From the NCBI RefSeq assembly GCF_030418315.1, contig NZ_JAUHPV010000003.1, positions 186,001 through 250,000 of the forward strand: a stretch of DNA of 64,000 nt, given 5' to 3'. Positions 7,810-16,093 of this stretch are shown piece by piece; position 1 is the first letter of the stretch; every line of letters begins with the position of its first letter. This DNA comes from Demequina zhanjiangensis (GTDB taxonomy: Bacteria; Actinomycetota; Actinomycetes; Actinomycetales; Demequinaceae). The notes beneath the pieces were generated by a model that was not told where the DNA came from, did not search any database, and saw only the letters and a program-made list of their open reading frames with translations. The position numbers and the translations under genes were made by a program.

Positions 7810-8859
7810 CTAGAACTCGATCATCACCTTGAGGGACCGGCGCTCGTCCATCGCCGCGTACCCGGCAGGGGTGTCTTCGAGGCCGATCGTCGTGTCGAAC
7901 ACCTTGCCCGGGTCGATCACGCCATCGAGCACGTCTTGGATGGCGTCGTCCAGGTAGGCGCGCACAGGCGCGACCCCGCCGGTGAGGGTGAGGTTGCGGG
8001 CGAAGAGCGACGACCAGCCCACTCCGGCGTCGGCGTACTGGGGCACGCCCACGCGGGAGATCACGCCTCCGGTGCGGGCGATCGAATACGACTGGGTGTA
8101 CGCGGGCATCAGGCCGACGGCCTCGAGGACCACATGCGCACCGAGACCGTCGGTGAGGTCCAGCACCTTCGCGACGCCCTCCTCTCCGCGTTCGGCGATG
8201 ACGTCGGTCGCGCCCCACTCGACGCCCAGGTCCGTGCGGTCCCGGTGCCGGCCCATGAGGATGATCCGCTCGGCACCCATGCGCTTCGCCGCGAGCACGG
8301 CGGACAGGCCGACGGCGCCGTCACCCACGACCGCCACCGTCTTGCCAGGAGCGACGTCACCCATGAAGGCGGCGTGATACCCGGTGAGATACACGTCGGA
8401 GAGTGTGAGCAACGACTTCAGCAGCGCGTCGTCCGCCGACGCCGCATCGATCCCGGGCACCTTCACGAGCGTGCCCGACGCCTGCGGGATCCGCGCGTAC
8501 TCGGCCTGCAGGCCGCCCACGCCGTCGGACCCGTAGTACCCGCCGTGCGGGCAGGCGGTGTGGAAGCCGTCCACGCAGGTGGGGCACGTGTTGTCCGCGT
8601 ACGCGAACGGGACGACGACGAAGTCTCCGGGCGCGACGCCCGTCACCTCCGAGCCGACCTCCTCGACGACGGCGATCTGCTCATGCCCCATCGCCTTCGC
8701 CGGGCTGTCGGCGGGCTTCGAATGGAAGGGATGCAGATCTGAGCCGCAGATGCATGCCCGCACGGCCCGCACGATCGCGTCGGTGGGTGCGACGATCGTC
8801 GGATCCGGCACCGTCTCCACCCGCACGTCCCCGGCCTGGTACATCACTGCAGCGCGCAC
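7810..8859 (-). CDS. Zinc-dependent alcohol dehydrogenase (MDR superfamily), copy 2
   Basis: The 349-residue product is a close relative of the ADH at 3204-4262: long identical blocks such as CICGSDLHPFH, LLTLSDVYLTGYHAA, VVGDGAVGLSAVLAAK, AERIILMGRH-type and GGVISRVGVPQY are shared. Catalytic Cys and His-Glu (MGHEQIAV) are present. As in copy 1 the structural-zinc loop begins DNTC, with Asp in the first ligand position. The start is the GTG at 8859, with GGAAGGA six bases upstream; the open frame extends to 9075, but that part has no conserved features. It stands alone on the minus strand, divergent from the DUF202 pair. Confidence 0.9.
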   Translation of the reverse strand: MRAAVMYQAGDVRVETVPDPTIVAPTDAIVRAVRACICGSDLHPFHSKPADSPAKAMGHEQIAVVEEVGSEVTGVAPGDFVVVPFAYADNTCPTCVDGFHTACPHGGYYGSDGVGGLQAEYARIPQASGTLVKVPGIDAASADDALLKSLLTLSDVYLTGYHAAFMGDVAPGKTVAVVGDGAVGLSAVLAAKRMGAERIILMGRHRDRTDLGVEWGATDVIAERGEEGVAKVLDLTDGLGAHVVLEAVGLMPAYTQSYSIARTGGVISRVGVPQYADAGVGWSSLFARNLTLTGGVAPVRAYLDDAIQDVLDGVIDPGKVFDTTIGLEDTPAGYAAMDERRSLKVMIEF

Positions 8860-8999
8860 TCGCGTTCCTTCCGTCGTGACGGGGTTGCCCGCCGAGATGA
8901 ACGCTACTCGCGGAGGCATGTGCGGTGGCGCGGCGCACCGGCACGATCTTGCGGCGACGCGCGCGAACCGGTGGAAGGATGCAGGGGAGGAGGAGAGTG

Positions 9000-9377
9000 A
9001 TGCCGAAGGACTCGGGTGCAGCGCCCCAGAGGTTCCCCCGCCACGTCTATCGCGCGGGCGACGAGCCCGACGCACGCTTCTCCATGGCGAACGAGCGCAC
9101 CTTCCTCGCGTGGATCAGGACCGCGCTCGCGCTGATCGCGGCCGGGCTCGCGCTTGAGGCGTTCGAGGTGCCCATCGCGCCGGGCCTCCGCGCAGGAGCG
9201 GCGCTCGGACTGCTGCTGCTCGGCATTCTCGCCGCGCTTCAAGCCTGGGTGGGGTGGGTCCGCACCGAGAGGGCGATGCGCGAAGGTCGACCGCTCGAGC
9301 CCCCACGACTCGCCGTCGTCCTCGTGATCGGGCTGATCGCGGCCGCTGTCGCCGTGGCCGTCGGGCTCGCGCTGTGA
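9000..9377 (+). CDS. DUF202 (YidH-type) membrane protein
   Basis: The 125-residue product carries the DUF202 signature: FSMANERTFLAWIRTALALIA, followed by three hydrophobic helices and a short loop with RTERAMREGRPLEPP. These are small inner-membrane proteins of unknown role. The start ATG at 9000 has a purine-rich GGGGAGGAGGAG ribosome site. The stop codon overlaps the GTG start of the next gene (GTGA at 9374-9377), so the two are probably translationally coupled and may form a complex, as seen for YidH/YidG-type pairs. Confidence 0.88.
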   Translation: MPKDSGAAPQRFPRHVYRAGDEPDARFSMANERTFLAWIRTALALIAAGLALEAFEVPIAPGLRAGAALGLLLLGILAALQAWVGWVRTERAMREGRPLEPPRLAVVLVIGLIAAAVAVAVGLAL

Positions 9378-9703
9378 CCGACACCGACGACACGGGGGCG
9401 CCGCGCGAGCGCACCTTGCTGGCCTGGCATCGCACGTCGCTCGCGATCGTCATCGGTTCCGTGGCGCTCGCGCGCTACGGAGCCGAGGTGGTCGGCCCGC
9501 AGGTCGCGTTGGCGGCAGCGCCGGGCCTCGTGCTTGCCGTGGTGGCGTCGGTCCTGGCGCTCGTCGCGTACCGGGTGCCCCACGGGGGGCGCGCGAGCCG
9601 ACGGCCGATCGGAGGCGACGGGCGTCGGTTCGTCGTCCTCGCCGCGGCGGTCGTGAGCGTCGGCGCCGCCTGCGTGCTGCTGGTCGTCTCGCGGATCCTG
9701 TGA
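9374..9703 (+). CDS. DUF202 (YidG-type) membrane protein
   Basis: This 109-residue protein is the second DUF202 member: RERTLLAWHRTSLAIVIGSVAL gives the family motif, and two more helices follow (VALAAAPGLVLAVVASVLALVAY and FVVLAAAVVSVGAACVLLVV). The GTG start lies inside the stop codon region of the upstream DUF202 gene; the longer open frame upstream is a shadow of that gene. Function is unknown. Confidence 0.85.
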   Translation: MTDTDDTGAPRERTLLAWHRTSLAIVIGSVALARYGAEVVGPQVALAAAPGLVLAVVASVLALVAYRVPHGGRASRRPIGGDGRRFVVLAAAVVSVGAACVLLVVSRIL

Positions 9704-9713
9704 GAAGCCTCCG

Positions 9714-10403
9714 CTAGCGGGGGCGGGCGCCCCTGATCTGGCTGTGGAGCCGCTCCATCTTCGCGTCCATCTCCGCCGCGGTGGCGGCCGCCTCCTGCAG
9801 CTCCGCGATGAGCGTCTCCGGCACCGCCTTGTCGTACTTGTAGTAGATCTTGTGCTCCAGGCTCGCCCAGAAGTCCATGGCGATCGTCCTGAACTGCACC
9901 TCGACGGGCACCTCGACGGGACCCGACGAGAGGAACACCGGCACCGTGACGATCGCGTGCAGGCTCTGATAGCCGTTCGCCTTCGGCGCCGCGATGTAGT
10001 CCTTGACCGTCTGGACCGTCACGTCGTCCTGCCTGGTCAGGAGGTCGAAGAGCCGATACACGTCCGACGTGAAGGCGCAGGTGACGCGGATGCCCGCGAT
10101 ATCGGTGATGCTGGTGCGGATCGCGTCGAGATCGTGCGCGACGCCCTTGCGGTCGATCTTCTCGATCAGGCTCTCGGGCGACTTCACCCTGCTGGAGACG
10201 TGCTCGATCGGGTTGTAGTCGTGGAGCTCGAGGAACTCATCCCTGAGGATCGACAGCTTCGTGTCGATCTCACGCAGCCCGAACTCGTACTGGAGCAGGA
10301 ACCGCTGCATCTCGCGACGCCACGCCCTCACCTGTGCAGGTGCCGCGATCTGCCCGGCGGGGCTCTCCACGAGTGCGAGCGCGTCGGGAGGGGTCTGCGT
10401 CAT
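9714..10403 (-). CDS. Small alarmone synthetase, RelA/SpoT-domain GTP pyrophosphokinase
   Basis: The 229-residue protein contains only a RelA/SpoT synthetase domain. Motifs in order: RVKSPESLIEKI, DIAGIRVTCAF, DYIAAPKANGYQSLHAIV and VEVQFRTIAMDFWASLEHKIYYK, the last giving the catalytic-site Glu and the closing His. No HD hydrolase, TGS or ACT domains are present, so it matches the short YwaC/YjbM-like synthetases that make (p)ppGpp from GTP/GDP and ATP under transcriptional rather than ribosomal control. A GAAGGA site precedes the ATG at 10403; a second possible ATG lies at 10415. It faces the DUF202 pair tail to tail. Confidence 0.9.
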   Translation of the reverse strand: MTQTPPDALALVESPAGQIAAPAQVRAWRREMQRFLLQYEFGLREIDTKLSILRDEFLELHDYNPIEHVSSRVKSPESLIEKIDRKGVAHDLDAIRTSITDIAGIRVTCAFTSDVYRLFDLLTRQDDVTVQTVKDYIAAPKANGYQSLHAIVTVPVFLSSGPVEVPVEVQFRTIAMDFWASLEHKIYYKYDKAVPETLIAELQEAAATAAEMDAKMERLHSQIRGARPR

Positions 10404-10600
10404 GACGTCCTTCATCGGAGTGGTCGGGGCCCTACGCATGGAGGACGACCGGCGGGGTGCCGGGGTTCCCCACAGCGGCGCCCGTCGTGGTCTGCCACGG
10501 TACCCGCTGCGGGGACTAGGGTGGTGGAGGGGGCATCGCCGCACCAGCAACGATGCGGTCGCGCGCCCAGACCACACCGCAGTCGTCCCTTTGGAGCGTC

Positions 10601-11398
10601 ATGACAGTCCGTCCCATCCGCATCGCCGTCCAGGTCCAGCCGCAGCACGCGCCCTACGAGAAGATCCGTGACGTCGCCGCCGAGCTTGAGGACATGGGCG
10701 TCGACGTGCTGTTCAACTGGGACCACTTCTTCCCGCTGTACGGGGAGAAGGACGGTCTCCACTTCGAGTCCTGGACCATGCTCGCCGCGCTCGCCGAGCA
10801 GACCAGCCGCGTCGAGATCGGCGCGCTCGTGAACTGCAACAGCTACCGCAACGCCGACCTGCAGGCGGACATGGCCCGCACGATCGACCACATCAGTGCG
10901 AAGGGCGGCACCGGCCGCTTCATCTTCGGCACGGGTTCCGGCTGGTTCGAGCGCGACTACGACGAGTATGGCTACGAGTTCGGTACCGTCGGCTCGCGGC
11001 TGAACGACCTGGGCGACGCGCTGCCGCGCATCGAGGCGCGCTGGGAGAAGCTCAACCCGGCACCCACGCGCAAGATCCCCGTGCTGATCGGGGGCGGCGG
11101 AGAGAAGAAGACGCTCCGCCTCGTCGCCAAGCACGCCGACATCTGGCACAGCTTCTCCGACGGTCCCACGCTCGAGCGCAAGCTCGGCATCCTGGCGCAG
11201 CACGGCGAGGCCGTCGGCCGCGACGTCTCCGAGGTGGAGATCTCCACGGAGATCGGCAACCGCTCGCTCGAGGAGGTCGAGGAGCAGGTCGCGCTGGGTG
11301 CGTCGCTCTTCACGATCGGCATCGGCGGCCCGGACTACGACCTGTCCGGCATCGCCGAGTGGCTGTCGTGGCGCGACGACAAGAACGCGAGCCGCTGA
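10601..11398 (+). CDS. LLM-class oxidoreductase, putative F420-dependent
   Basis: This 265-residue protein is a luciferase-like TIM barrel. Supporting segments are VFNWDHFFPLY-type (LFNWDHFFPLYG), RTIDHISAKGGTGRFIFGTGSGWFERDYDEYG and IPVLIGGGGEKKTLRLVAKHADIWH. The GxGxGWFExxYxxYG and IGGGGEKxTL patterns are typical of actinobacterial F420-dependent members; flavin use cannot be excluded. The ATG at 10601 has a GGAG site. The substrate is unknown. It ends 12 bases from the convergent CoA-binding gene. Confidence 0.85.
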   Translation: MTVRPIRIAVQVQPQHAPYEKIRDVAAELEDMGVDVLFNWDHFFPLYGEKDGLHFESWTMLAALAEQTSRVEIGALVNCNSYRNADLQADMARTIDHISAKGGTGRFIFGTGSGWFERDYDEYGYEFGTVGSRLNDLGDALPRIEARWEKLNPAPTRKIPVLIGGGGEKKTLRLVAKHADIWHSFSDGPTLERKLGILAQHGEAVGRDVSEVEISTEIGNRSLEEVEEQVALGASLFTIGIGGPDYDLSGIAEWLSWRDDKNASR

Positions 11399-11410
11399 GC
11401 CGCAGCGTTC

Positions 11411-11887
11411 TCACACCTTCCGAGGGACGGCGCCGGTCATCTGCAGCATCCGGCACATGAACCGGTGGCCGCCGTCGGAGGTATCGCCGAACATCAGCGG
11501 GCACCCACCCTCGAGGACCGTCATGCCCTGGGCCCGGCCGTACTCTGCGGCCTCGTGGTCGACGCTGCCTGCCCCGAAGGCGCGATGCATCCACACGTGG
11601 GAGATGCCGAGCCGGGCCGCCTCCTCGACCGTGGCGCGCGCGTGAGCGGGTCGGGTGCCGATCACGACGGCGCCCACGCCGCCCGGAACCTCGGACAGGC
11701 TGGCATACGCCTGATCCCCCTCGACGACGGGGGAGTTCGGGTTGATCGCGACGGGTCCGCGGCCCAGCTCGCGCAGTCGCACGTACACGGCGTTCGATCC
11801 GTGGCCCTCTGGCTTGCTCGACACCCCGGTCACGGCGATCCGCTCGTGTGACAGGAAGTCCTTCGCTGCGTCGGCGATCGTGGTCAT
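11411..11887 (-). CDS. CoA-binding (YccU-like) domain protein
   Basis: The 158-residue product is a stand-alone Rossmann-type CoA-binding domain. The N-terminal IAVTGVSSKPEGHGSNAVYVRLRELG gives the nucleotide-binding turn; VGAVVIGTRPAHARATVEEAARLGISHVWMHRAFGAGS and GMTVLEGGCPLMF complete the fold. The family is common but its role is not established. The start ATG at 11887 follows AAGGAGCAGGAG. A longer frame upstream overlaps the promoter of the LCP gene and is not supported. Confidence 0.85.
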   Translation of the reverse strand: MTTIADAAKDFLSHERIAVTGVSSKPEGHGSNAVYVRLRELGRGPVAINPNSPVVEGDQAYASLSEVPGGVGAVVIGTRPAHARATVEEAARLGISHVWMHRAFGAGSVDHEAAEYGRAQGMTVLEGGCPLMFGDTSDGGHRFMCRMLQMTGAVPRKV

Positions 11888-12023
11888 CGCACGCTCCTGC
11901 TCCTTGGGGAACGGGGACCCGCTCACCATCGTGCGCCCGGCAAGGCCCGCCCGCAAGCGGCACGTGGGAGCAGACGCCGCGTGGGAACCCGGTGCCGTCG
12001 CTCGCTCGCGGTACGGTCGCCAC

Positions 12024-13322
12024 GTGGACAGGCCTGAGGGAGACGGACGACGCGGAGCCGGCGGCGAGCCTGGTGCGCGTCGACCCTCGCCCCCCTCGAT
12101 CCAGCCGCGGGGCCGCGAGCAGCGGCCCGGCGCGTCTCCTGCACCGGAGCGCCGATCCACACGTCCGGCTCCCAAGAAGCCCGCTGAGGCGGCGGGTTCC
12201 GGGCGGGTGAACAGGCCGACGGCGCCGCCCTCGGTCAAGCCGGGGAGCGGAGGCCGGCCTGTTCAGCCAGGTTCGAGCAGGCCGACCCCGGCGCAGCAGG
12301 CGCGCGGCGATGCCGCCTACCGGGCGTCCCAAGGCTCCGGCACCCCCGCCTCGTCGGCATCTCGGCCGGTGAGGACCAGGGGGCCGCGCAGACGCAAGCG
12401 CCACGTGTTCCGCAACACGGTCATCACTCTGCTGCTCATCCTCATGCTCGCCCTCGGGGGCGTGTGGTGGTGGGTCGAGTCCAGGCTCATCCATGTGGAC
12501 GCCTTGAGCGGGGCCTCCGACACGCCGGGTACCACCTACCTGATCGTCGGCTCGGATTCGCGTGAAGGGTGGGGCTACGACGGCACCGAAGGCGCCCGCA
12601 CCGACACGATCATGCTTCTCCACCAGCCTGAAGACGGACCCGTCGCGCTCATCAGCATTCCGCGCGACGCATACGTGGACATCCCGGGGAACGAGGCCAG
12701 CAAGATCAACGCGGCCTTCGCCTGGGGCGGGCCTCAGCTGCTGGTCGAGACGGTCGAGGACCTCTCCGGGCTCACCATCGACCACTACGTCGAGGTCGGC
12801 TTCAACGGGGTCGTGGATCTCGTGGACGCCGTCGGCGGCGTCGAGCTCTGCTACGGCGACGACGTGAACGACGAGAAGAGCGGCATGGTCTGGGAGGCCG
12901 GATGCCACGTCGCCACCGGGGACGAGGCGCTCGCCTTCTCACGTATGCGCTACAGCGATCCGACGGGCGACATCGGACGTACCGAGCGCCAGCAGCAGGT
13001 GGTCGGTGCCGTGGCGCAGGAGATCCTCGCACCCTCGACGATCCTGAACCCTTTCCAGGCCCATCGCGTGGCTGACGCGGGGCTCGACTCCTTCAGGGTG
13101 GACGACGACACCCATGCCCTGGATCTGGCGCAGGCGGCGCTCGTCTTCAGGGATGCGCTCGGTGGTGACGCCGTCACGGGTACGCCGCCGCTCGCGAGCC
13201 TCAACCACCGTGTCAACGGGCAGTCCACGGTGCTGCTCGACCCTGACCTGATCGACCAGTTCTGGATCGATATCGCGAACGGCGCCCTGGAGGCTGGCGC
13301 CGAGGTGGGCGGAGCGCCCTAG
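12024..13322 (+). CDS. LytR-CpsA-Psr (LCP) family cell-wall glycopolymer ligase
   Basis: The 432-residue protein has a long Pro/Arg/Ser-rich cytoplasmic N-terminus, one membrane anchor near residues 130-155 (TVITLLLILMLALGGVWWWV) and an extracellular LCP domain. Conserved LCP elements are LIVGSDSREG, ARTDTIMLLH, ISIPRDAYVDIPG, KINAAFAWGG, VGFNGVVDLVDAVGGVELC and FSRMRYSDPTGDIGRTERQQQ; the Arg and Asp residues in these bind the pyrophosphate lipid. The family attaches glycopolymers to peptidoglycan. The start is the GTG at 12024; the exact start is uncertain because the N-terminus is low complexity. Its TAG stop shares bases with the stop of the opposing flavoprotein gene (CTAG at 13319-13322). 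Confidence 0.88.
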   Translation: MDRPEGDGRRGAGGEPGARRPSPPSIQPRGREQRPGASPAPERRSTRPAPKKPAEAAGSGRVNRPTAPPSVKPGSGGRPVQPGSSRPTPAQQARGDAAYRASQGSGTPASSASRPVRTRGPRRRKRHVFRNTVITLLLILMLALGGVWWWVESRLIHVDALSGASDTPGTTYLIVGSDSREGWGYDGTEGARTDTIMLLHQPEDGPVALISIPRDAYVDIPGNEASKINAAFAWGGPQLLVETVEDLSGLTIDHYVEVGFNGVVDLVDAVGGVELCYGDDVNDEKSGMVWEAGCHVATGDEALAFSRMRYSDPTGDIGRTERQQQVVGAVAQEILAPSTILNPFQAHRVADAGLDSFRVDDDTHALDLAQAALVFRDALGGDAVTGTPPLASLNHRVNGQSTVLLDPDLIDQFWIDIANGALEAGAEVGGAP

Positions 13323-14839
13323 ACCTGGACGGCGTCCGGAACGACCGCCTCCGCCTCGGCTGACGAGGCGAAGCGCTGGATCGGAGGCTGGTCGGCTGGC
13401 CGCGGACCGAGCGAGATCAGCTCGCGCTCGTCGTACGCGTCGAAGTCGGCGCGCACCGCAGCCTGGTGCTCGCGGAACAGGTCGCGTGTGAGGCCCCACA
13501 CGAGGCGCTGGACGCCCGCGGGGAGCCCCGAGAGCTGGTGGCCCGTGATGCCCATGGTCACGCGCGCGCCCTGCGCGAAGTGGTAGAGCCTGCCCATCCA
13601 CGGCGCCGCAGTCGCGTCCTTCGGCGTGAACTGGAACGACCCGGTGAGGTAGGGGTAGGCGGCGAGGCCCAGGTGCTCCTTGCCCGACGGCGGCGTGTAC
13701 CGGTCGCCCCACAGAGCGACGTGGTCGACGAACGCGGACAGCTCGCCGCGCATGCGAAGGTCGACGGCGACGCCAGTGCCGGCGATCACGTAGTCGAAGC
13801 GGTGCTCCACCCCCGCGACATCCACGACGACCTCCTCACCGTCCACGCGCGTGGACAGCCACGGGGACCCGAGCGAGAACGAGTAGTTCATGTGCTCGAA
13901 GCAGCGCCAGATGCTCGACTGCGTCGAAGGCTGATCGATCTCGAGGACCTTGCGCATGAAGTCCCATTTGTCGGCGTCGTCCCAGTCGCAGAAATGCTCC
14001 ACGAAGGACGCGTACTCCATCCAGCGCAGGGGGTTGACAGCGGGCATCTCCGTGCGGCGCATGAAGTGCGCGACGCTCCCGGCCCCGTGCTCCAGGGCGG
14101 TGCCGGCCACGTCGAATGCGCTCGCACCTCCGCCGAGCACTCCGATCCGCTTGCCGCGCATCGCTTCGAAGTCGAGCATGTGGCTCGTGTGACCCCACCG
14201 ATCCTGCGGCAGGTGGCCGAAGAGGTGGGCCGGCGCCGCGATGCCGCCCGCGCCCTCGAGCCCGGTGGCGAAGATCACCCGCTGGGCGAGCCGTGTGGTC
14301 TCACCCTGGGGACCGGAGAGCGTCACGGTGAACGGACCGTCGGGGTGCGTGGGCGGGACGACGCCCGTCACCGCGGTCTCGTTGATCACGTCGATCCCCG
14401 TGACCTCGCGATAGAACTGCAGGTACTCCTGCCAGTCGAGGCGCGGGATGTAGCGGATCGCGTCCCAGCGCTCCTGACCGTACGTGGCGACGAACCACTC
14501 GCGCGGGGACAGGGCCGGCACGTCGTTGTCGGGGCCCTTGAGCATCTTGGGGGTGCGCAGCGTCCGCATGCGTGCCTGAGTGCTCCAGGGGCCCTCGAGT
14601 CCTGCGGGAGCGCCGTCGACGACGAGCACGCGCCGCACGTCCTTGCGCGCGAGCGCGAACGACAGCGCCTGACCCGCGTGCCCGCCTCCGACGATCAGCA
14701 CGTCGAGCACGCCGTCGCCGGGGGAGGGGACCCAGTCGCGCCCGCCGTAGTTCAGCAGGTCCAGCTCGTCGTGGATCCGCGTGCGCAGGGCGTCGAGGCG
14801 TGCTGCGCGGTCGGACGGGTTGGCGGGGACGGCGGTCAT
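13319..14839 (-). CDS. FAD/NAD(P)-binding oxidoreductase, flavin monooxygenase-like
   Basis: The 506-residue protein has two Rossmann motifs: VLIVGGGHAGQALSFALA around residue 50 for FAD and IGVLGGGASAFDVAGTALE near residue 240 for NAD(P). Between them lies RVIFATGLEG, the ATG-type motif. The order resembles class B flavin monooxygenases and lysine/ornithine N-hydroxylase relatives. The ATG at 14839 has an AGGAG site five bases upstream. It is a soluble two-nucleotide flavoenzyme; the substrate is not known. It converges on the LCP gene and shares its stop bases. Confidence 0.85.
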   Translation of the reverse strand: MTAVPANPSDRAARLDALRTRIHDELDLLNYGGRDWVPSPGDGVLDVLIVGGGHAGQALSFALARKDVRRVLVVDGAPAGLEGPWSTQARMRTLRTPKMLKGPDNDVPALSPREWFVATYGQERWDAIRYIPRLDWQEYLQFYREVTGIDVINETAVTGVVPPTHPDGPFTVTLSGPQGETTRLAQRVIFATGLEGAGGIAAPAHLFGHLPQDRWGHTSHMLDFEAMRGKRIGVLGGGASAFDVAGTALEHGAGSVAHFMRRTEMPAVNPLRWMEYASFVEHFCDWDDADKWDFMRKVLEIDQPSTQSSIWRCFEHMNYSFSLGSPWLSTRVDGEEVVVDVAGVEHRFDYVIAGTGVAVDLRMRGELSAFVDHVALWGDRYTPPSGKEHLGLAAYPYLTGSFQFTPKDATAAPWMGRLYHFAQGARVTMGITGHQLSGLPAGVQRLVWGLTRDLFREHQAAVRADFDAYDERELISLGPRPADQPPIQRFASSAEAEAVVPDAVQV

Positions 14840-14942
14840 GAGGACTCCTGAGCTCGGGCGGGCTGGCCGATCGCGGGCGCGATCAACCCCGCTCCGGGGA
14901 GAAACCCTCATGTCAACGCATTACCCGGGGCGTGACGCGAGG

Positions 14943-15866
14943 CTAGCGCGACGATGTTTCATCCAGGTCACGCGAGTGGTGCGTCGGCTCGTCGATCGTG
15001 GACGCGCGTCTGTCTGCCGAGCCCATCATCCAGCGGATGCCGTGCGTGGCGAGGCCTCCTGCCACCGGGCCGAAGGTGCGTGCGGACCAGGTGTCGAGTC
15101 CGAGCTCCTCGCGGGCCCACTGCGGAAGGAGCGCCACGGAGCCGGCGGCGAGCAGGCTGTAGGGAGCGCGCACCGCCAGGGGCAGCGGCGGCTCCTTGAG
15201 CAGGAACTGAGCCGTGTCGAGCGCAGCGGGCGTCGCGGCCAGCTCCGGGCGGTAGCGGTCGAAGGCCTGCGCGAGCTCTGCGGTCGTCCGCGGCACGTCG
15301 ACTGCCCCGAGTCGCCGTGCCACCTCGCCTGACTGGGCGACGTACTCGTCGGCCTCCTCGGGCGTGAGGCGGCGTTCGCCGTACCTCTGATGCGCGCTGA
15401 GGAACGAGTCCGCCTCGGCGATGTGGACCCAGGTGAGCAGGTGCGGGTCACCTGCGAAGTACTCGCGCCCGTCGGGGGCTGTGCCGCGCACCTTCTCATG
15501 AGCGTTCCGGACGATGTCCACCATGCGTTGTGCGTCCTGCTCCGCGCCGAACGTGGTGAAGGCGAGATAGGTGGAGGTGCGGGCGAGCCGGCCCCACGGG
15601 TCGCCTCGATAGCCCGAGTGGCCCGCGACTCCGGCCATCGCGAGCGGATGAAGCGACTGGAGGAGCAGTGCGCGAAGTCCGCCGACGAACGTGGTGACGT
15701 CGGCGTGCACCTGCCGGATCGGGCTGCCCGGTGGGAACCAGCGGGGGCCAGGGGTGTCATGCACGCGCACTCGCGCCGCGTCGCCGTCGGGTCCGGCGAC
15801 CTTGAGGAACACGGCATGGCCGAGCCGACGGCGCAGTCGGTCGATCGGGTGGGAGGAGGTGCTCAT
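14943..15866 (-). CDS. MpaB-family (DUF2236) oxygenase
   Basis: The 307-residue product shows the DUF2236/MpaB pattern: LLLQSLHPLAMAGVAGHSGYRGDPWGRLARTS near residue 70, THF-type substitutions, then LLTWVHIAEADSFLSAHQRYG, which holds the His residues of the predicted heme/metal site. Known relatives are rubber oxygenase-like and mycophenolic-acid-type oxygenases. Start uncertain: ATG at 15866, 15890 and 15983 are all in frame and none has a clear ribosome site. It is upstream of the flavoprotein gene on the same strand (103 bases), so a functional pairing is possible but unproven. Confidence 0.8.
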   Translation of the reverse strand: MSTSSHPIDRLRRRLGHAVFLKVAGPDGDAARVRVHDTPGPRWFPPGSPIRQVHADVTTFVGGLRALLLQSLHPLAMAGVAGHSGYRGDPWGRLARTSTYLAFTTFGAEQDAQRMVDIVRNAHEKVRGTAPDGREYFAGDPHLLTWVHIAEADSFLSAHQRYGERRLTPEEADEYVAQSGEVARRLGAVDVPRTTAELAQAFDRYRPELAATPAALDTAQFLLKEPPLPLAVRAPYSLLAAGSVALLPQWAREELGLDTWSARTFGPVAGGLATHGIRWMMGSADRRASTIDEPTHHSRDLDETSSR

Positions 15867-16010
15867 CGTGATCGTGACAACGCGGAGCATGCCGCGGCTG
15901 TTCCGCTTGGCGGGTCTACCAGGGGTGAGGGTGTACGAGGGCGGCTGACGCGGGTGTGGAGCAGGCACGGGCTCGTGTTTCACAAGTGTTAATTACCTGT
16001 AAAGAGTGAT

Positions 16011-16041
16011 CGATCTCGTAGATCGGCCCGAACACTTCGGG
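16011..16041 (+). promoter_or_regulatory. Two adjacent inverted repeats upstream of the fusion-enzyme operon
   Basis: CGATCT-CGT-AGATCG (16011-16025) and CCCGAA-CAC-TTCGGG (16027-16041) are two perfect 6-3-6 inverted repeats set almost back to back in a locally AT-richer intergenic region, 53-83 bases before the fusion gene. They could be operators for the DeoR-family regulator of this cluster or leader hairpins. Confidence 0.4.
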
Positions 16042-16080
16042 TTAGCGTTTCGGTCAGTAATCCTGAACGTCTACCCCATC

Positions 16081-16089
16081 GGAGGTGAT
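16081..16089 (+). promoter_or_regulatory. Full-length Shine-Dalgarno sequence of the fusion gene
   Basis: GGAGGTGAT is a perfect match to the 3' end of 16S rRNA. It sits four bases before the ATG at 16094 and overlaps the in-frame GTG at 16085, which decides the start in favour of 16094. Confidence 0.75.
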
Positions 16090-16093
16090 CGAC

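Noticed and set aside
8860..9075. N-terminal extension of the second alcohol dehydrogenase
   Set aside because: The added residues are Arg/Pro/Ser-rich with no counterpart in copy 1, and the GTG at 8859 has a good ribosome site.
9254..9373. N-terminal extension of the second DUF202 protein
   Set aside because: It reads the end of the first DUF202 gene in the wrong frame; the GTG overlapping the upstream stop is a better start.
15979..16005. TTCACA and TAAAGA as a -35/-10 pair for the fusion operon
   Set aside because: The spacing of 15 bases is short and the -10 match is poor, so no promoter was called there.
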